From: Ruegeria sp. R14_0
GTDB lineage: Bacteria; Pseudomonadota; Alphaproteobacteria; Rhodobacterales; Rhodobacteraceae
Direction of reading: 5' to 3'
NCBI RefSeq assembly: GCF_017743975.1
Contig: NZ_JAGHRC010000004.1
Span: 62,001 to 126,000 of the forward strand
DNA length: 64,000 nucleotides
The notes beneath the pieces are model-generated. The model was given only the letters and a program-made list of their open reading frames with translations, made no database searches and had not been told where the DNA came from. Position 1 is the stretch's first letter. Every line of letters starts with the position of its first letter. Below, one piece after another: positions 55,069 to 63,465 of the stretch. The translations under genes were made by a program, and so were the position numbers.

Positions 55069-56610
55069 ATGAACCTTGGCTACCTCGTGACCCGATCCGC
55101 CCTGTACTGGGGCGATCGCATCGCTTTGAAAGATGAACGCGTTACCCTGACTTATGCGCAGGTGGACGAAAGGACCAACCGCCTGGCTTCTGCTCTGGCT
55201 GAGCTTGGTTTGATCAAGGGGGATCGCGTTGCCGTGCTTGCGTGGAACCGAGTGGAAATCGCCGAGGCGGAAGTTGCTTTGCTGAAAGGCGGCTATACCC
55301 GGGTTCCAATCAACGCGCGCCTGTCCGAGGACGAGGTTGTGCATGTCTGTGCCGACAGTCAGGTCAAAGTGCTGATCACGGATGAGGCCCATCTGGTCGC
55401 TGCACAAAAAGCGCTGGCCACGAACCCGGGTCTGCAAACGTTGCTGATCATGGGCGAGGGCAACAGCTACGAGGACGCGCTGCGCGACGCTGATCCGGCA
55501 CCCTTCTGTGCCGAAGTTTCGCCCGATGACATCATGGTGCACCACTACACGTCCGGGTCTTCTGGCGTGCTAAAGGCTGCGATGCATTCGTTGCGCAACC
55601 GCCGGGCAATCCTGCGCAAGATCACATTCCGGTCGCGCCTGTACCCGGATCAGCCTGAAACCTTTCTGCATGTCGGTCCGATCACCCACGTGTCGGGCAT
55701 GGCACTAATGCCGCTGCTGGCGCAGGGCCATACGAATATCATCCTTTCGCGGTTTGACGTGGACACTTACCTTTCGACGCTTCAGCGCGAAAAGGTGACA
55801 CAGACCTACCTGGTCCCGACCATGATCAACCGCATCCTGGCTGCACCGAACCGAGGCGACTATGACCTCTCTTCTCTGAAACTGCTTCGGTACGGTGCAG
55901 CCCCTATTTCTCCGGCGCGCCTGCGTGAGGCGGTCGCATTCTTCGGCCCAATCCTGAACCAAGGTTACGGCGCAGGCGAGGTCTGTTCCTCGGTCACACT
56001 GTTGACGGAGGAAGACCACAGGCTCGCCATGACCACGCGGCCCGAGCTGTTCAGCTCGTGTGGGCGGGCGCTGTTTGATACCGAGGTATTCGTTGTCGAT
56101 GATGAGGGTAACGAAATGCCCAATGGGCAAGCCGGTGAGTTGGTCGTGCGCGGCGAAGACGTCATGCAGGGCTACCACAATGCCCCTGAATTGACCGAAC
56201 CGGTTTTGAAGAACGGCTGTTATCATACTGGCGACATCGCTTACATCGACGAAACTGGCTATATCTTTATCGTTGACCGCAAGAAGGACATGATCGTCAC
56301 TGGTGGGTTCAACGTTTACCCCAATGAGGTCGAGCACGCCCTGTTCGAACGGCCCGAGGTATTCGAAGCCTGCGTTGTGGGTGTGCCGGATTCAGATCTG
56401 GGCGAGGCAGTCAAAGCCGTTGTGGTTCCGCGCGACGGGGTCAACGTGGATGCTGACGCCTTGATTGCGCATTGCGTCGACAAGCTGGGCAAGTTCAAAA
56501 AGCCGCACTCGGTTGATATTGTTGCTGAACTTCCCAAAAATGATGCGGGAAAAATTCTGCGTCGGCAAGTGCGAGACTCGTATTGGGCGGGTTCGGATCG
56601 GAAGGTGTGA
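55069..56610 (+). CDS. Acyl-CoA synthetase (AMP-dependent ligase)
   Basis: 513 residues from ATG 55069, with AAGGA seven bases upstream. ANL-family motifs: HHYTSGSSGVLKAAMHS (phosphate loop, with a variant KAAM instead of PKGV), GYGAGEVCSS, YHTGDIAYIDE, and KKDMIVTGGFNVYPNEVEH, with the C-terminal catalytic lysine in NDAGKILRR. Activates a carboxylic acid, probably medium-chain or aromatic, with CoA. First gene of a tight operon with an acyl-CoA dehydrogenase, CoA-transferase and thiolase; stop overlaps the next start (TGATG). Confidence 0.87.
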   Translation: MNLGYLVTRSALYWGDRIALKDERVTLTYAQVDERTNRLASALAELGLIKGDRVAVLAWNRVEIAEAEVALLKGGYTRVPINARLSEDEVVHVCADSQVKVLITDEAHLVAAQKALATNPGLQTLLIMGEGNSYEDALRDADPAPFCAEVSPDDIMVHHYTSGSSGVLKAAMHSLRNRRAILRKITFRSRLYPDQPETFLHVGPITHVSGMALMPLLAQGHTNIILSRFDVDTYLSTLQREKVTQTYLVPTMINRILAAPNRGDYDLSSLKLLRYGAAPISPARLREAVAFFGPILNQGYGAGEVCSSVTLLTEEDHRLAMTTRPELFSSCGRALFDTEVFVVDDEGNEMPNGQAGELVVRGEDVMQGYHNAPELTEPVLKNGCYHTGDIAYIDETGYIFIVDRKKDMIVTGGFNVYPNEVEHALFERPEVFEACVVGVPDSDLGEAVKAVVVPRDGVNVDADALIAHCVDKLGKFKKPHSVDIVAELPKNDAGKILRRQVRDSYWAGSDRKV

Positions 56611-57824
56611 TGATGGGCTTGAACAGAGCGACAACCGGATTGGAGACTGCCGCTTTTGCCGAGCTTCGCGGCAAGGTGAACGACCTTTTGTACAATGAAA
56701 TGATCCCGTTCGAGAAAGACAACGGGCTGACGCACGAAACTCGGTTCGAGCGTGCGCAGTTGGAAGAATGGTGGAAACGCTCGCGCGAGCTGGGAATCTA
56801 TGGCTGCAACTTGCCGGAAGAGTACGGCGGTCTGGGTTTGTCCATCGACCAGCTATGCACGCTGAAAGAGGACGCCACCCGCTCGAACGCCGCGCTTTAT
56901 GGGTGTGTTCTGGGCGAAAACGGTGGCCCGATGCGGATCGGCTATATCATCACACAAGCCTCAGACGAGCAAAACGAAGAGTTCTTTTATCCCGCTGCGC
57001 GGGGCGAGCGGGCAGGGTGCTTTGCCCTAAGCGAACCCAATGCAGGATCAGACGCCACGCGCATTCAAACACGGGCCGTTAAAGATGGAGATGATTACAT
57101 CATCAACGGTCACAAGCGCTATATCACCGCGTCTCGAACTGCTGATTTTGCCATCGTTATGTGTGTCACGGACCCGGATGCGGGAACGGACGGAGTGACG
57201 GCGTTTCTGGTCGACGCGAACTCGCCCGGGTACCGGATCGAGGGGCATTACCTGCCGATGTCAGGGCAGCATATCGACAATGACATTATCTTGGAAAACG
57301 TGCGCGTCCCGGCGCGAAACATCCTTGGTGGGTTGGGCCGAGGGTTCAAGCTGGGCATGGAGCGGATCAACATCAACCGTCTGTTGCAATGCCCGACAAT
57401 GTTGGGTCACGCGCAGTTTGCACTGGAACAGGCAGTGGATTATGCGAACCGTCGGGTGCAGTTCAATCGACCGATCGCTAACTTCCAGGCGATCCAGCAT
57501 ATGCTTGCAGATATGAAGACTGCCAACTACGCCGCTCATTCGATGATTCATGCCGCCGCAGCCAAAGCAGATCGGGGCGAGAACATCCGATCTGAGGCGT
57601 CGATGTGCAAGGTTTTCGTGGCCGAGAATGCATTTCAGGTGGCCGATAAAGCCATCCAGATCCACGGCGCTACCGGTATGACCAAAAACCACCCGGTCGA
57701 GTGGGTCTTCCGCCGCCTGCGCATGTTCCGCGTGCTGACCGGCAGTTCAGAAATTCAGCGCAACACCATCGGCAAGGGCATCCAGAAAGCGTGGCAGAAA
57801 GCCAACCCGGAGGCAGCAGAATGA
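56610..57824 (+). CDS. Acyl-CoA dehydrogenase
   Basis: 404 residues from ATG 56610 overlapping the ligase stop; the longer frame to 56583 lies inside the ligase gene. FAD and substrate motifs: GCNLPEEYGGLGLSI, CFALSEPNAGSDATRIQT, YIINGHKRYITAS, and the C-terminal TGSSEIQRNTIGKGI. Uses FAD to desaturate an acyl-CoA. The start codon of the CoA-transferase lies inside its stop region (ATGA). Confidence 0.9.
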   Translation: MMGLNRATTGLETAAFAELRGKVNDLLYNEMIPFEKDNGLTHETRFERAQLEEWWKRSRELGIYGCNLPEEYGGLGLSIDQLCTLKEDATRSNAALYGCVLGENGGPMRIGYIITQASDEQNEEFFYPAARGERAGCFALSEPNAGSDATRIQTRAVKDGDDYIINGHKRYITASRTADFAIVMCVTDPDAGTDGVTAFLVDANSPGYRIEGHYLPMSGQHIDNDIILENVRVPARNILGGLGRGFKLGMERININRLLQCPTMLGHAQFALEQAVDYANRRVQFNRPIANFQAIQHMLADMKTANYAAHSMIHAAAAKADRGENIRSEASMCKVFVAENAFQVADKAIQIHGATGMTKNHPVEWVFRRLRMFRVLTGSSEIQRNTIGKGIQKAWQKANPEAAE

Positions 57825-58993
57825 CGAACGACTGGTCCTTTTTGAATGGTATGCGCATCATCGACCTGTCGCGCCTTTTGCCCGGCCCTTTTGCAACACA
57901 ATCGCTTGCGGACCTGGGTGCTGAGGTTATCAAGATCGAAGAGCCCAAGCACGGTGATCCGGGCCGTTTTTTGGGCAAGGATATGTTCGCACGCTTGAAC
58001 CGGAACAAGATGTCGCTGACGCTGGACCTGAAATCTGATGAAGGGAAGGCGGTGCTGACTGACTTGCTAAAGAGCGCAGACGCGGTGATCGAGAGCTTTC
58101 GGCCGGGCGTCATGGATCGCCTCGGTTTTGGATACGAAGCGGTCAAAGCGATGAATCCGGCGATTGTGTATTGCTCGTTGTCCGGCTTTGGACAGACCGG
58201 CCCCTATCGTCATCGTGCCGGTCATGACATCGATTTTCTGGCCCTGTCGGGCTATTTCGCGGTGCCGTCGCAGGTGAATGACAGGCTTGCGCGGCCCAAG
58301 GTGCGGCTGTCGGATTATGCGGGGGCGATGTATGGGGCGTTGTCCATGGCTGTGGCGATGGCCTCGGCCAAGATCAGCGGCAAAGGTCAGTATCTGGATG
58401 TGGCGATCACGGACGCTATGGCCAATTGGTCGTCGCCTCTTGTCCGCATAGCGCATGACCTGTGTCAGGGCGATCCTGACCAAATGTCTTTTGTGATGCC
58501 CGACAACGATATCTTTGAAACCAAGGACGGCAAGCACATTGCCATTGGGTTGTTCGAAAACAAGTTCTGGGTTCTGTTGGCCGACATGATGGGTGACGAG
58601 TTCCCCTATCTCCGGCGCGAGGATTTCGCCACCAACCGCCTGCGGAACAATCAAAAACACGCGGTTCATAGCATGATGTCTGAGATGTTCGCGGCCAAAA
58701 CCCTAGAGGAGTGGGAGGTGCTGTTTCGCCCAACCGACCTGCCTTGGGCGGTCGTCTACGAAGATATGCGCCTGTTCGAGGATCCGCATCTGAACGAGCG
58801 TGGCATGTTCGGTGAACTGGGCGAAGGCGAAAACAAAACCTATCAGGCCGGGTATCCGACCAAGTTTTCTGCCGGGCTGGACGAGTTCCGATTGCCGCCT
58901 CCGCAAAAAGGGCAGAATACGGATGAAATTCTGAAAGGTCTTGGCCATAGCGAGGCCGCCATTCAGGCAATGCGCGATGCGGGGGTGATCTGA
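57821..58993 (+). CDS. Class III CoA-transferase (CaiB/BaiF type)
   Basis: 390 residues from ATG 57821. The frame is open further upstream, but the sequence there is shadow of the dehydrogenase gene. Family signatures: MRIIDLSRLLPGPFATQSLADLGAEV split over the first 40 residues, KIEEPKHGDPGR, the catalytic aspartate region SDYAGAMYGALSM, and the C-terminal GRVD-less helices typical of BaiF. Moves CoA between two carboxylic acids, or acts as an alpha-methylacyl racemase relative. Four-base overlap with the upstream gene and one-base overlap with the thiolase. Confidence 0.87.
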   Translation: MTNDWSFLNGMRIIDLSRLLPGPFATQSLADLGAEVIKIEEPKHGDPGRFLGKDMFARLNRNKMSLTLDLKSDEGKAVLTDLLKSADAVIESFRPGVMDRLGFGYEAVKAMNPAIVYCSLSGFGQTGPYRHRAGHDIDFLALSGYFAVPSQVNDRLARPKVRLSDYAGAMYGALSMAVAMASAKISGKGQYLDVAITDAMANWSSPLVRIAHDLCQGDPDQMSFVMPDNDIFETKDGKHIAIGLFENKFWVLLADMMGDEFPYLRREDFATNRLRNNQKHAVHSMMSEMFAAKTLEEWEVLFRPTDLPWAVVYEDMRLFEDPHLNERGMFGELGEGENKTYQAGYPTKFSAGLDEFRLPPPQKGQNTDEILKGLGHSEAAIQAMRDAGVI

Positions 58994-60198
58994 TGGCCGA
59001 AGCATTTATCTGCGACGCGGTGCGCACACCCATCGGGCGCTATGGTGGAGCCTTGTCATCGGTTCGCGCTGACGATCTGGGGGCGATCCCGATCAAGGCG
59101 TTGATGCAACGGAATACAGGCGTCGATTGGGCCGCCGTTGATGACGTTTTGTTTGGCTGTGCCAATCAGGCGGGAGAAGACAACCGCAACGTGGCGCGTA
59201 TGTCGTCACTCTTGGCGGGATTGCCGGAGTGTGTGTCAGGCACGACCTTGAACAGGCTCTGTGGATCAGGTTTGGATGCGGTCTCCTACGGCGCTCGTGC
59301 AATCCGGTCAGGCGATGCCGATCTGATCATTGCGGGTGGTGTCGAAAGCATGAGCCGTGCTCCTTTCGTGATGCCCAAAGCCACTTCCGCGTTCAGCCGG
59401 GCCAACGAAGTGCATGACACCACCATTGGTTGGCGGTTCGTGAACAAACAGATGGAGGCGCAGTACGGCGTCGACTCGATGCCCGAGACGGCCGAAAATT
59501 TAGCGGCCGACTTCAATATTAGCCGAGAAGATCAGGACCAGTTCGCCTTGAGATCCCAGCAACGCGCGGCAAAGGCGCAGTCGGAAGGTGTCTTTGCCCA
59601 AGAGATCTGCGCCGTGGAGATCCCTCAGCGCAAGGGTGACCCCAAGGTAGTTGAAAGCGACGAACATCTGCGGCCAGACACGACAATCGAAGCTCTGGCC
59701 AAATTGCGGGCGCCGTTCCGCGACGGAGGGAGCGTGACAGCAGGGAATGCTTCGGGTGTCAATGACGGTGCAGCGGCGCTGATCATCGCGTCCGAAGAGG
59801 CCGCACGCCGTCATGGCCTGACGCCTCGGGTGCGCGTCGTCGCCGGTGCAACCGCAGGTGTCCCGCCGCGGATCATGGGGTTCGGGCCAGCACCTGCCAC
59901 GCAAAGGCTATTGGACCGAACGGGCATGAAGATCGAACAGATCGATGTGGTCGAGTTGAATGAGGCATTTGCGGCGCAGGCGCTGGCCGTGACCCGCGCT
60001 TTGGGTCTGCCGGATGATGCTGCGCAGGTGAACCCCAACGGTGGGGCTATCGCTTTGGGCCATCCGTTGGGAATGTCTGGTGCGCGACTGGCGTTAACTG
60101 CCACGGCTCAGCTGACGCGCACAGGCGCTCGGTACGCGTTGTGTACAATGTGCATTGGCGTGGGTCAGGGAATTTCGGTCCTGTTGGAAAGGGTTTGA
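58993..60198 (+). CDS. Acetyl-CoA acyltransferase (thiolase, PcaF-like)
   Basis: 401 residues. Nucleophilic Cys90 in NRLCGSGLDAV, then GHPLGMSGAR with the catalytic histidine and CTMCIGVGQG with the second cysteine. The N-terminal block VLFGCANQAGEDNRNVAR is typical of beta-ketoadipyl-CoA thiolases (PcaF/PaaE-like), which suggests a dicarboxylic or aromatic-derived substrate. Last gene of the four-gene operon; a strong hairpin follows 30 bp downstream. Confidence 0.9.
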   Translation: MAEAFICDAVRTPIGRYGGALSSVRADDLGAIPIKALMQRNTGVDWAAVDDVLFGCANQAGEDNRNVARMSSLLAGLPECVSGTTLNRLCGSGLDAVSYGARAIRSGDADLIIAGGVESMSRAPFVMPKATSAFSRANEVHDTTIGWRFVNKQMEAQYGVDSMPETAENLAADFNISREDQDQFALRSQQRAAKAQSEGVFAQEICAVEIPQRKGDPKVVESDEHLRPDTTIEALAKLRAPFRDGGSVTAGNASGVNDGAAALIIASEEAARRHGLTPRVRVVAGATAGVPPRIMGFGPAPATQRLLDRTGMKIEQIDVVELNEAFAAQALAVTRALGLPDDAAQVNPNGGAIALGHPLGMSGARLALTATAQLTRTGARYALCTMCIGVGQGISVLLERV

Positions 60199-60228
60199 CC
60201 AAAAATCAAACGCCTCGGAAACAGGCGG

Positions 60229-60259
60229 GTTCCGCCGACCTCTCAGCGGTCGGCGGAAC
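60229..60259 (+). terminator. Strong hairpin after the acyl-CoA operon
   Basis: A 12-bp perfect inverted repeat (GTTCCGCCGACC / GGTCGGCGGAAC) with a seven-base loop lies 30 bases beyond the thiolase stop. No clear T-tract follows. The remaining bases before the tctC start contain an AT-rich segment (TACTTTTATAGTATTTC near 60315) that may hold its promoter. Confidence 0.55.
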
Positions 60260-60415
60260 ACCTATTGGCCCCTCAAGAAACGGCCATTAAGCTATACCTA
60301 AATCCGATGGGCCGAATACTTTTATAGTATTTCTGTAATTGCCGGGCGCTTTGTACCTTCCAAAAAGATCAAATCGGCGGAATCGACTCCGTCGCAAATC
60401 TGGGAGGATTTCTTC

Positions 60416-61372
60416 GTGTTTCAACTAAGCAAAATCAAGTCCGCCGTCGCAGGTGTTGCGCTGTCTATGACCGCTTCGATTGCGTTCGCGGCCGACTTTC
60501 CTGAACGTCCGATCGACCTCATCGTGGGCTTCAAGGCCGGTGGTGGCACCGACACCTATGCGCGTGCACTTGCAAGTGCCGCTGATGCTCACCTGGGTGG
60601 TCAACCGGTCGTTGTTGTCAACAAGCCGGGTGGCGGCGGTCTGGTCGGCGGACGCTTTGTGGCAGACCAACCGCCCACTGGCTATACACTGTATCTGGCT
60701 TCGGCAGGATCGATGGTTCTGAAGAACCTGATCAAACCACAGGTCGTGTCGGCCAAAGACTTTAAAATGGTCGGCACAATTGGTGAACTGACAGCCGGTA
60801 TCTTTGTGCCCGCCAGCTCTCCGATCCAGTCCCTGGATGAGTTGATCGAGGCGGGTAAATCGGCCGATACCAAGATGCGTTGGGGTCACACGGGCCGTGG
60901 CAATGTCTGGCATGTTGCGGGATTGGGTGTTCTGAACCCGAACGAAGTTGCCGCCAAGGATGTGCCGTTCAAGGGTGGTTCGGGCGTACGCGCGGCCCTT
61001 GCCAGCTCTGAGGTGGATTTTGGCATAATGGGCGCGCATCTGGGCCGTGGGTTTGAAGACGACGTGCGCCTGCTGGCCGTTCTGGCAAATGATCGCCATC
61101 CGGCAGCTCCTGATGCGCCTACCGCAAAAGAGTTGGGTGTCGATTTCGTTCCCGTGTCCTCGTCCATGATTGTGATGGCACCGGCGCGGACCTCTGACGA
61201 AGTCGTGGCTCAGCTGTCGGACGCAATTGTCGCGATTACACAGGATGAAGGCTATGTCGACACTCTTTCGACCGCCGGTCTGCCGACGTCCAGCGTGAGC
61301 GGTCCGGATACTGCAGTCGCTCTGACCGCCTCCGAGGCCGAGTGGGCGAAACTCCTGGAATCCATGGAATGA
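60416..61372 (+). CDS. tctC: Tripartite tricarboxylate-type transporter, binding protein (TctC)
   Basis: 318 residues with a signal peptide (MFQLSKIKSAVAGVALSMTA, cleavage after AFA near residue 25). The mature start ADFPERPIDLIVGFKAGGGTDTYAR is diagnostic of the Bug/TctC family, and KPGGGGLVGGRFVADQ follows. It binds a carboxylate in the periplasm for TctAB. Strong RBS (GGGAGGA) upstream. Overlaps tctB by four bases. The ligand is not readable, but the neighbouring hydroxyacid dehydrogenase points to a hydroxy- or dicarboxylate. Confidence 0.93.
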   Translation: MFQLSKIKSAVAGVALSMTASIAFAADFPERPIDLIVGFKAGGGTDTYARALASAADAHLGGQPVVVVNKPGGGGLVGGRFVADQPPTGYTLYLASAGSMVLKNLIKPQVVSAKDFKMVGTIGELTAGIFVPASSPIQSLDELIEAGKSADTKMRWGHTGRGNVWHVAGLGVLNPNEVAAKDVPFKGGSGVRAALASSEVDFGIMGAHLGRGFEDDVRLLAVLANDRHPAAPDAPTAKELGVDFVPVSSSMIVMAPARTSDEVVAQLSDAIVAITQDEGYVDTLSTAGLPTSSVSGPDTAVALTASEAEWAKLLESME

Positions 61373-61890
61373 GCACGGAAATCGAAAACGAAGTGGTGCG
61401 CAAAACTGCGCGCCACAACATTTTTGCGGGGCTCGCCCTGGGCGCAATTGCAGCTTTCTTTTTCTGGAAATCCTTCGCGATCTCGCTGGATTTCGTTGAT
61501 GAGGAAGGCATCGGGCCGCGGTTCTTCCCCCAAGCGATCTGTATGGCGCTGGGTTTGATCGGAGCGACGATGGTTGTCTTTGGGTTGCGAGAGCAAATCG
61601 CGCCTGCAGACAAATCCACCTTTGAAGCAAAGCGCTTCTTTGCGGATGCGGTGCCGTTGTTTCTGCTGGGTTTGGCTTACGTATGGATGTTCGGGGCCTT
61701 TGGCTACGTCACAGCGTGTTTCGTCCTGTTGCTGGTCGCAGCCGTTCTGTTTGCGGTACGGGGACCTGCGCTGATCCTTTTGCCCGTCTGTGCCACGGCC
61801 GCGTTGTATCTTCTGTTCTTCAAATTGATGACAGTCTTCGAGCCTGCCGCGACAATCTTCAACCCGCTGTCCCTGTTTGGGCTGAAGTGA
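61369..61890 (+). CDS. tctB: Tripartite tricarboxylate-type transporter, small membrane subunit (TctB)
   Basis: 173 residues from ATG 61369, which overlaps the tctC stop; a frame to 61342 lies inside tctC. Four membrane helices (near residues 18-38, 55-72, 88-135 and 140-160). The family is poorly conserved and the call rests on topology, size and position between TctC and TctA. Confidence 0.87.
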   Translation: MSTEIENEVVRKTARHNIFAGLALGAIAAFFFWKSFAISLDFVDEEGIGPRFFPQAICMALGLIGATMVVFGLREQIAPADKSTFEAKRFFADAVPLFLLGLAYVWMFGAFGYVTACFVLLLVAAVLFAVRGPALILLPVCATAALYLLFFKLMTVFEPAATIFNPLSLFGLK

Positions 61891-61901
61891 GGTAAGCGAA
61901 A

Positions 61902-63413
61902 ATGGAACTTCTTCACGGCTTCTACACAATCTTCACGACGCCCGAGACGCTGATGTTCGTCGTTCTGGGCGCTTTTCTGGGCGTGATCGTTGGCGCGGTG
62001 CCGGGCCTGACAGCTTCGGCCGCGATCGCAATGCTTGTGCCCATTACCTACTACATCGACCCACTGTCAGCGTTGGCGTTTTTGTACGTGATCGGAAAAG
62101 CCGGGCGCTTTGGAGGGTCGATATCGGCAATCCTGTTCAACACGCCCGGAACAACGGCGGCCGCGGCCACAGTGATTGATGGCCATGCCCTGACCAAGAA
62201 AGGCAAAGCCGGCAAAGCGCTCAAGACTGCGACCGTTGCATCGGTCATTGGCGACTTTATCGGCGAGTTGATCCTGATCTTTGGTGCGTTGACCATTGCG
62301 CAACTGACGCGAGAATTGGGCCCGCCAGATTACTTTGCCATCTATGTCTGTGCTTTCCTGATCATCGGTTCGGTCATCTCGGACTCGGTCCTCAAAGGTA
62401 TCGCCTCGACCCTGTTTGGCGCGACGCTGGCGATGATCGGTTTGGATCCGATCACATCCGAGCCGCGCTATGACTTTGGAATGGTCGAGCTATACAATGG
62501 CTTGTCCCTTGTTCCATTGCTGATCGGCTTGTTCGTGATCTCCGAGGTGTTCTCGCAGATATTCCCTGCCCGTAAAGGGCAAGCGCATCATGATGAGATC
62601 CAGGCGAAAAGCCCCGACGACGACCGTTTGAGCTGGGAAGAGATCAAGCGCTGCCTGCCCTTTATCGGTCGCGGATCGGCTATTGGATCGATGGTTGGAC
62701 TTATTCCCGGTGTGGGGTCGGCGGTTGCGTGTTTTGTGGCTTACGGGTCATCCAAGGCGAAGGCCAAAAACAAGGATGAATGGGGCAAGGGCGCGATTGA
62801 AGGCGTCGCCGCCCCCGAAGCGGCCAACAACGCCGTGTCCGGTCCTTCCATGATCCCGCTTCTGGCTTTGGGTGTTCCGGGTTCGACCATTGCAGCGATG
62901 CTGATGGGAGTTTTCCTGATTCATGGGATTCAGGTTGGCCCCAAAATCTTTGAGACCTCGGGAGATGTGGTTTATGGCCTGTTCGCGGCGGGTCTGACGG
63001 GAATCCTGCTCTATGGTCTGATCGGATGGTTTGGCGGTCCGTTGATCGGTCGCGTGATCGATAGGATCCCGCAGCGCCTGATCTACCCGACGATCCTGGC
63101 GGTCGCTCTGATCTCGGCCTATACCGCACGGTCGTCGATGTTCGACGTGGTGATCGCCTGCATCTTTGGCCTGATCGGGTACTTCATGCGGACCCTGAAC
63201 TTTAGCCCCGCCGCAACGATCATCGCCTTTGTTCTGGCACCCGGCGCGGAACAGGCACTGCGTCAGTCAGTTCTTCTGACGGATGACGGGTTCGGTATCT
63301 TCCTGACCCGCCCGGTGGCGCTGGTGTTCTTTGCCATTCCGCTGGTCGCCATCGGTATCCGCATTGTCGCGCGCTTCCGGGCGTCGAAGCAAACAGCCGA
63401 ATTATCCGCCTAA
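61902..63413 (+). CDS. tctA: Tripartite tricarboxylate-type transporter, large membrane subunit (TctA)
   Basis: 503 residues with about eleven or twelve membrane helices. The glycine-rich family motif is GVIVGAVPGLTASAAIAM near residues 28-45, with a matching repeat IGSMVGLIPGVGSAVACF near 264. FNTPGTTAAAATVIDGH and PEAANNAVSGPSMIPLLALG are also characteristic. The main channel of the carboxylate importer, starting 11 bases after tctB. Confidence 0.94.
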   Translation: MELLHGFYTIFTTPETLMFVVLGAFLGVIVGAVPGLTASAAIAMLVPITYYIDPLSALAFLYVIGKAGRFGGSISAILFNTPGTTAAAATVIDGHALTKKGKAGKALKTATVASVIGDFIGELILIFGALTIAQLTRELGPPDYFAIYVCAFLIIGSVISDSVLKGIASTLFGATLAMIGLDPITSEPRYDFGMVELYNGLSLVPLLIGLFVISEVFSQIFPARKGQAHHDEIQAKSPDDDRLSWEEIKRCLPFIGRGSAIGSMVGLIPGVGSAVACFVAYGSSKAKAKNKDEWGKGAIEGVAAPEAANNAVSGPSMIPLLALGVPGSTIAAMLMGVFLIHGIQVGPKIFETSGDVVYGLFAAGLTGILLYGLIGWFGGPLIGRVIDRIPQRLIYPTILAVALISAYTARSSMFDVVIACIFGLIGYFMRTLNFSPAATIIAFVLAPGAEQALRQSVLLTDDGFGIFLTRPVALVFFAIPLVAIGIRIVARFRASKQTAELSA

Positions 63414-63423
63414 CGCAGTAACA

Positions 63424-63443
63424 CCGGGCGCTGCGGCGCTCGG
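63424..63443 (+). terminator. Small hairpin between tctA and the dehydrogenase gene
   Basis: CCGGGCGC and GCGCTCGG pair with one G-T wobble around a four-base loop. No T-run follows and the next gene starts 22 bases later, so partial read-through is likely. Confidence 0.3.
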
Positions 63444-63465
63444 TACCCCTAACAGTGTGAGTGAA

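Noticed and set aside
57701-57820. Upstream extension of the CoA-transferase frame.
   Set aside because: This part overlaps the coding end of the acyl-CoA dehydrogenase, and the conserved family start is at 57821.
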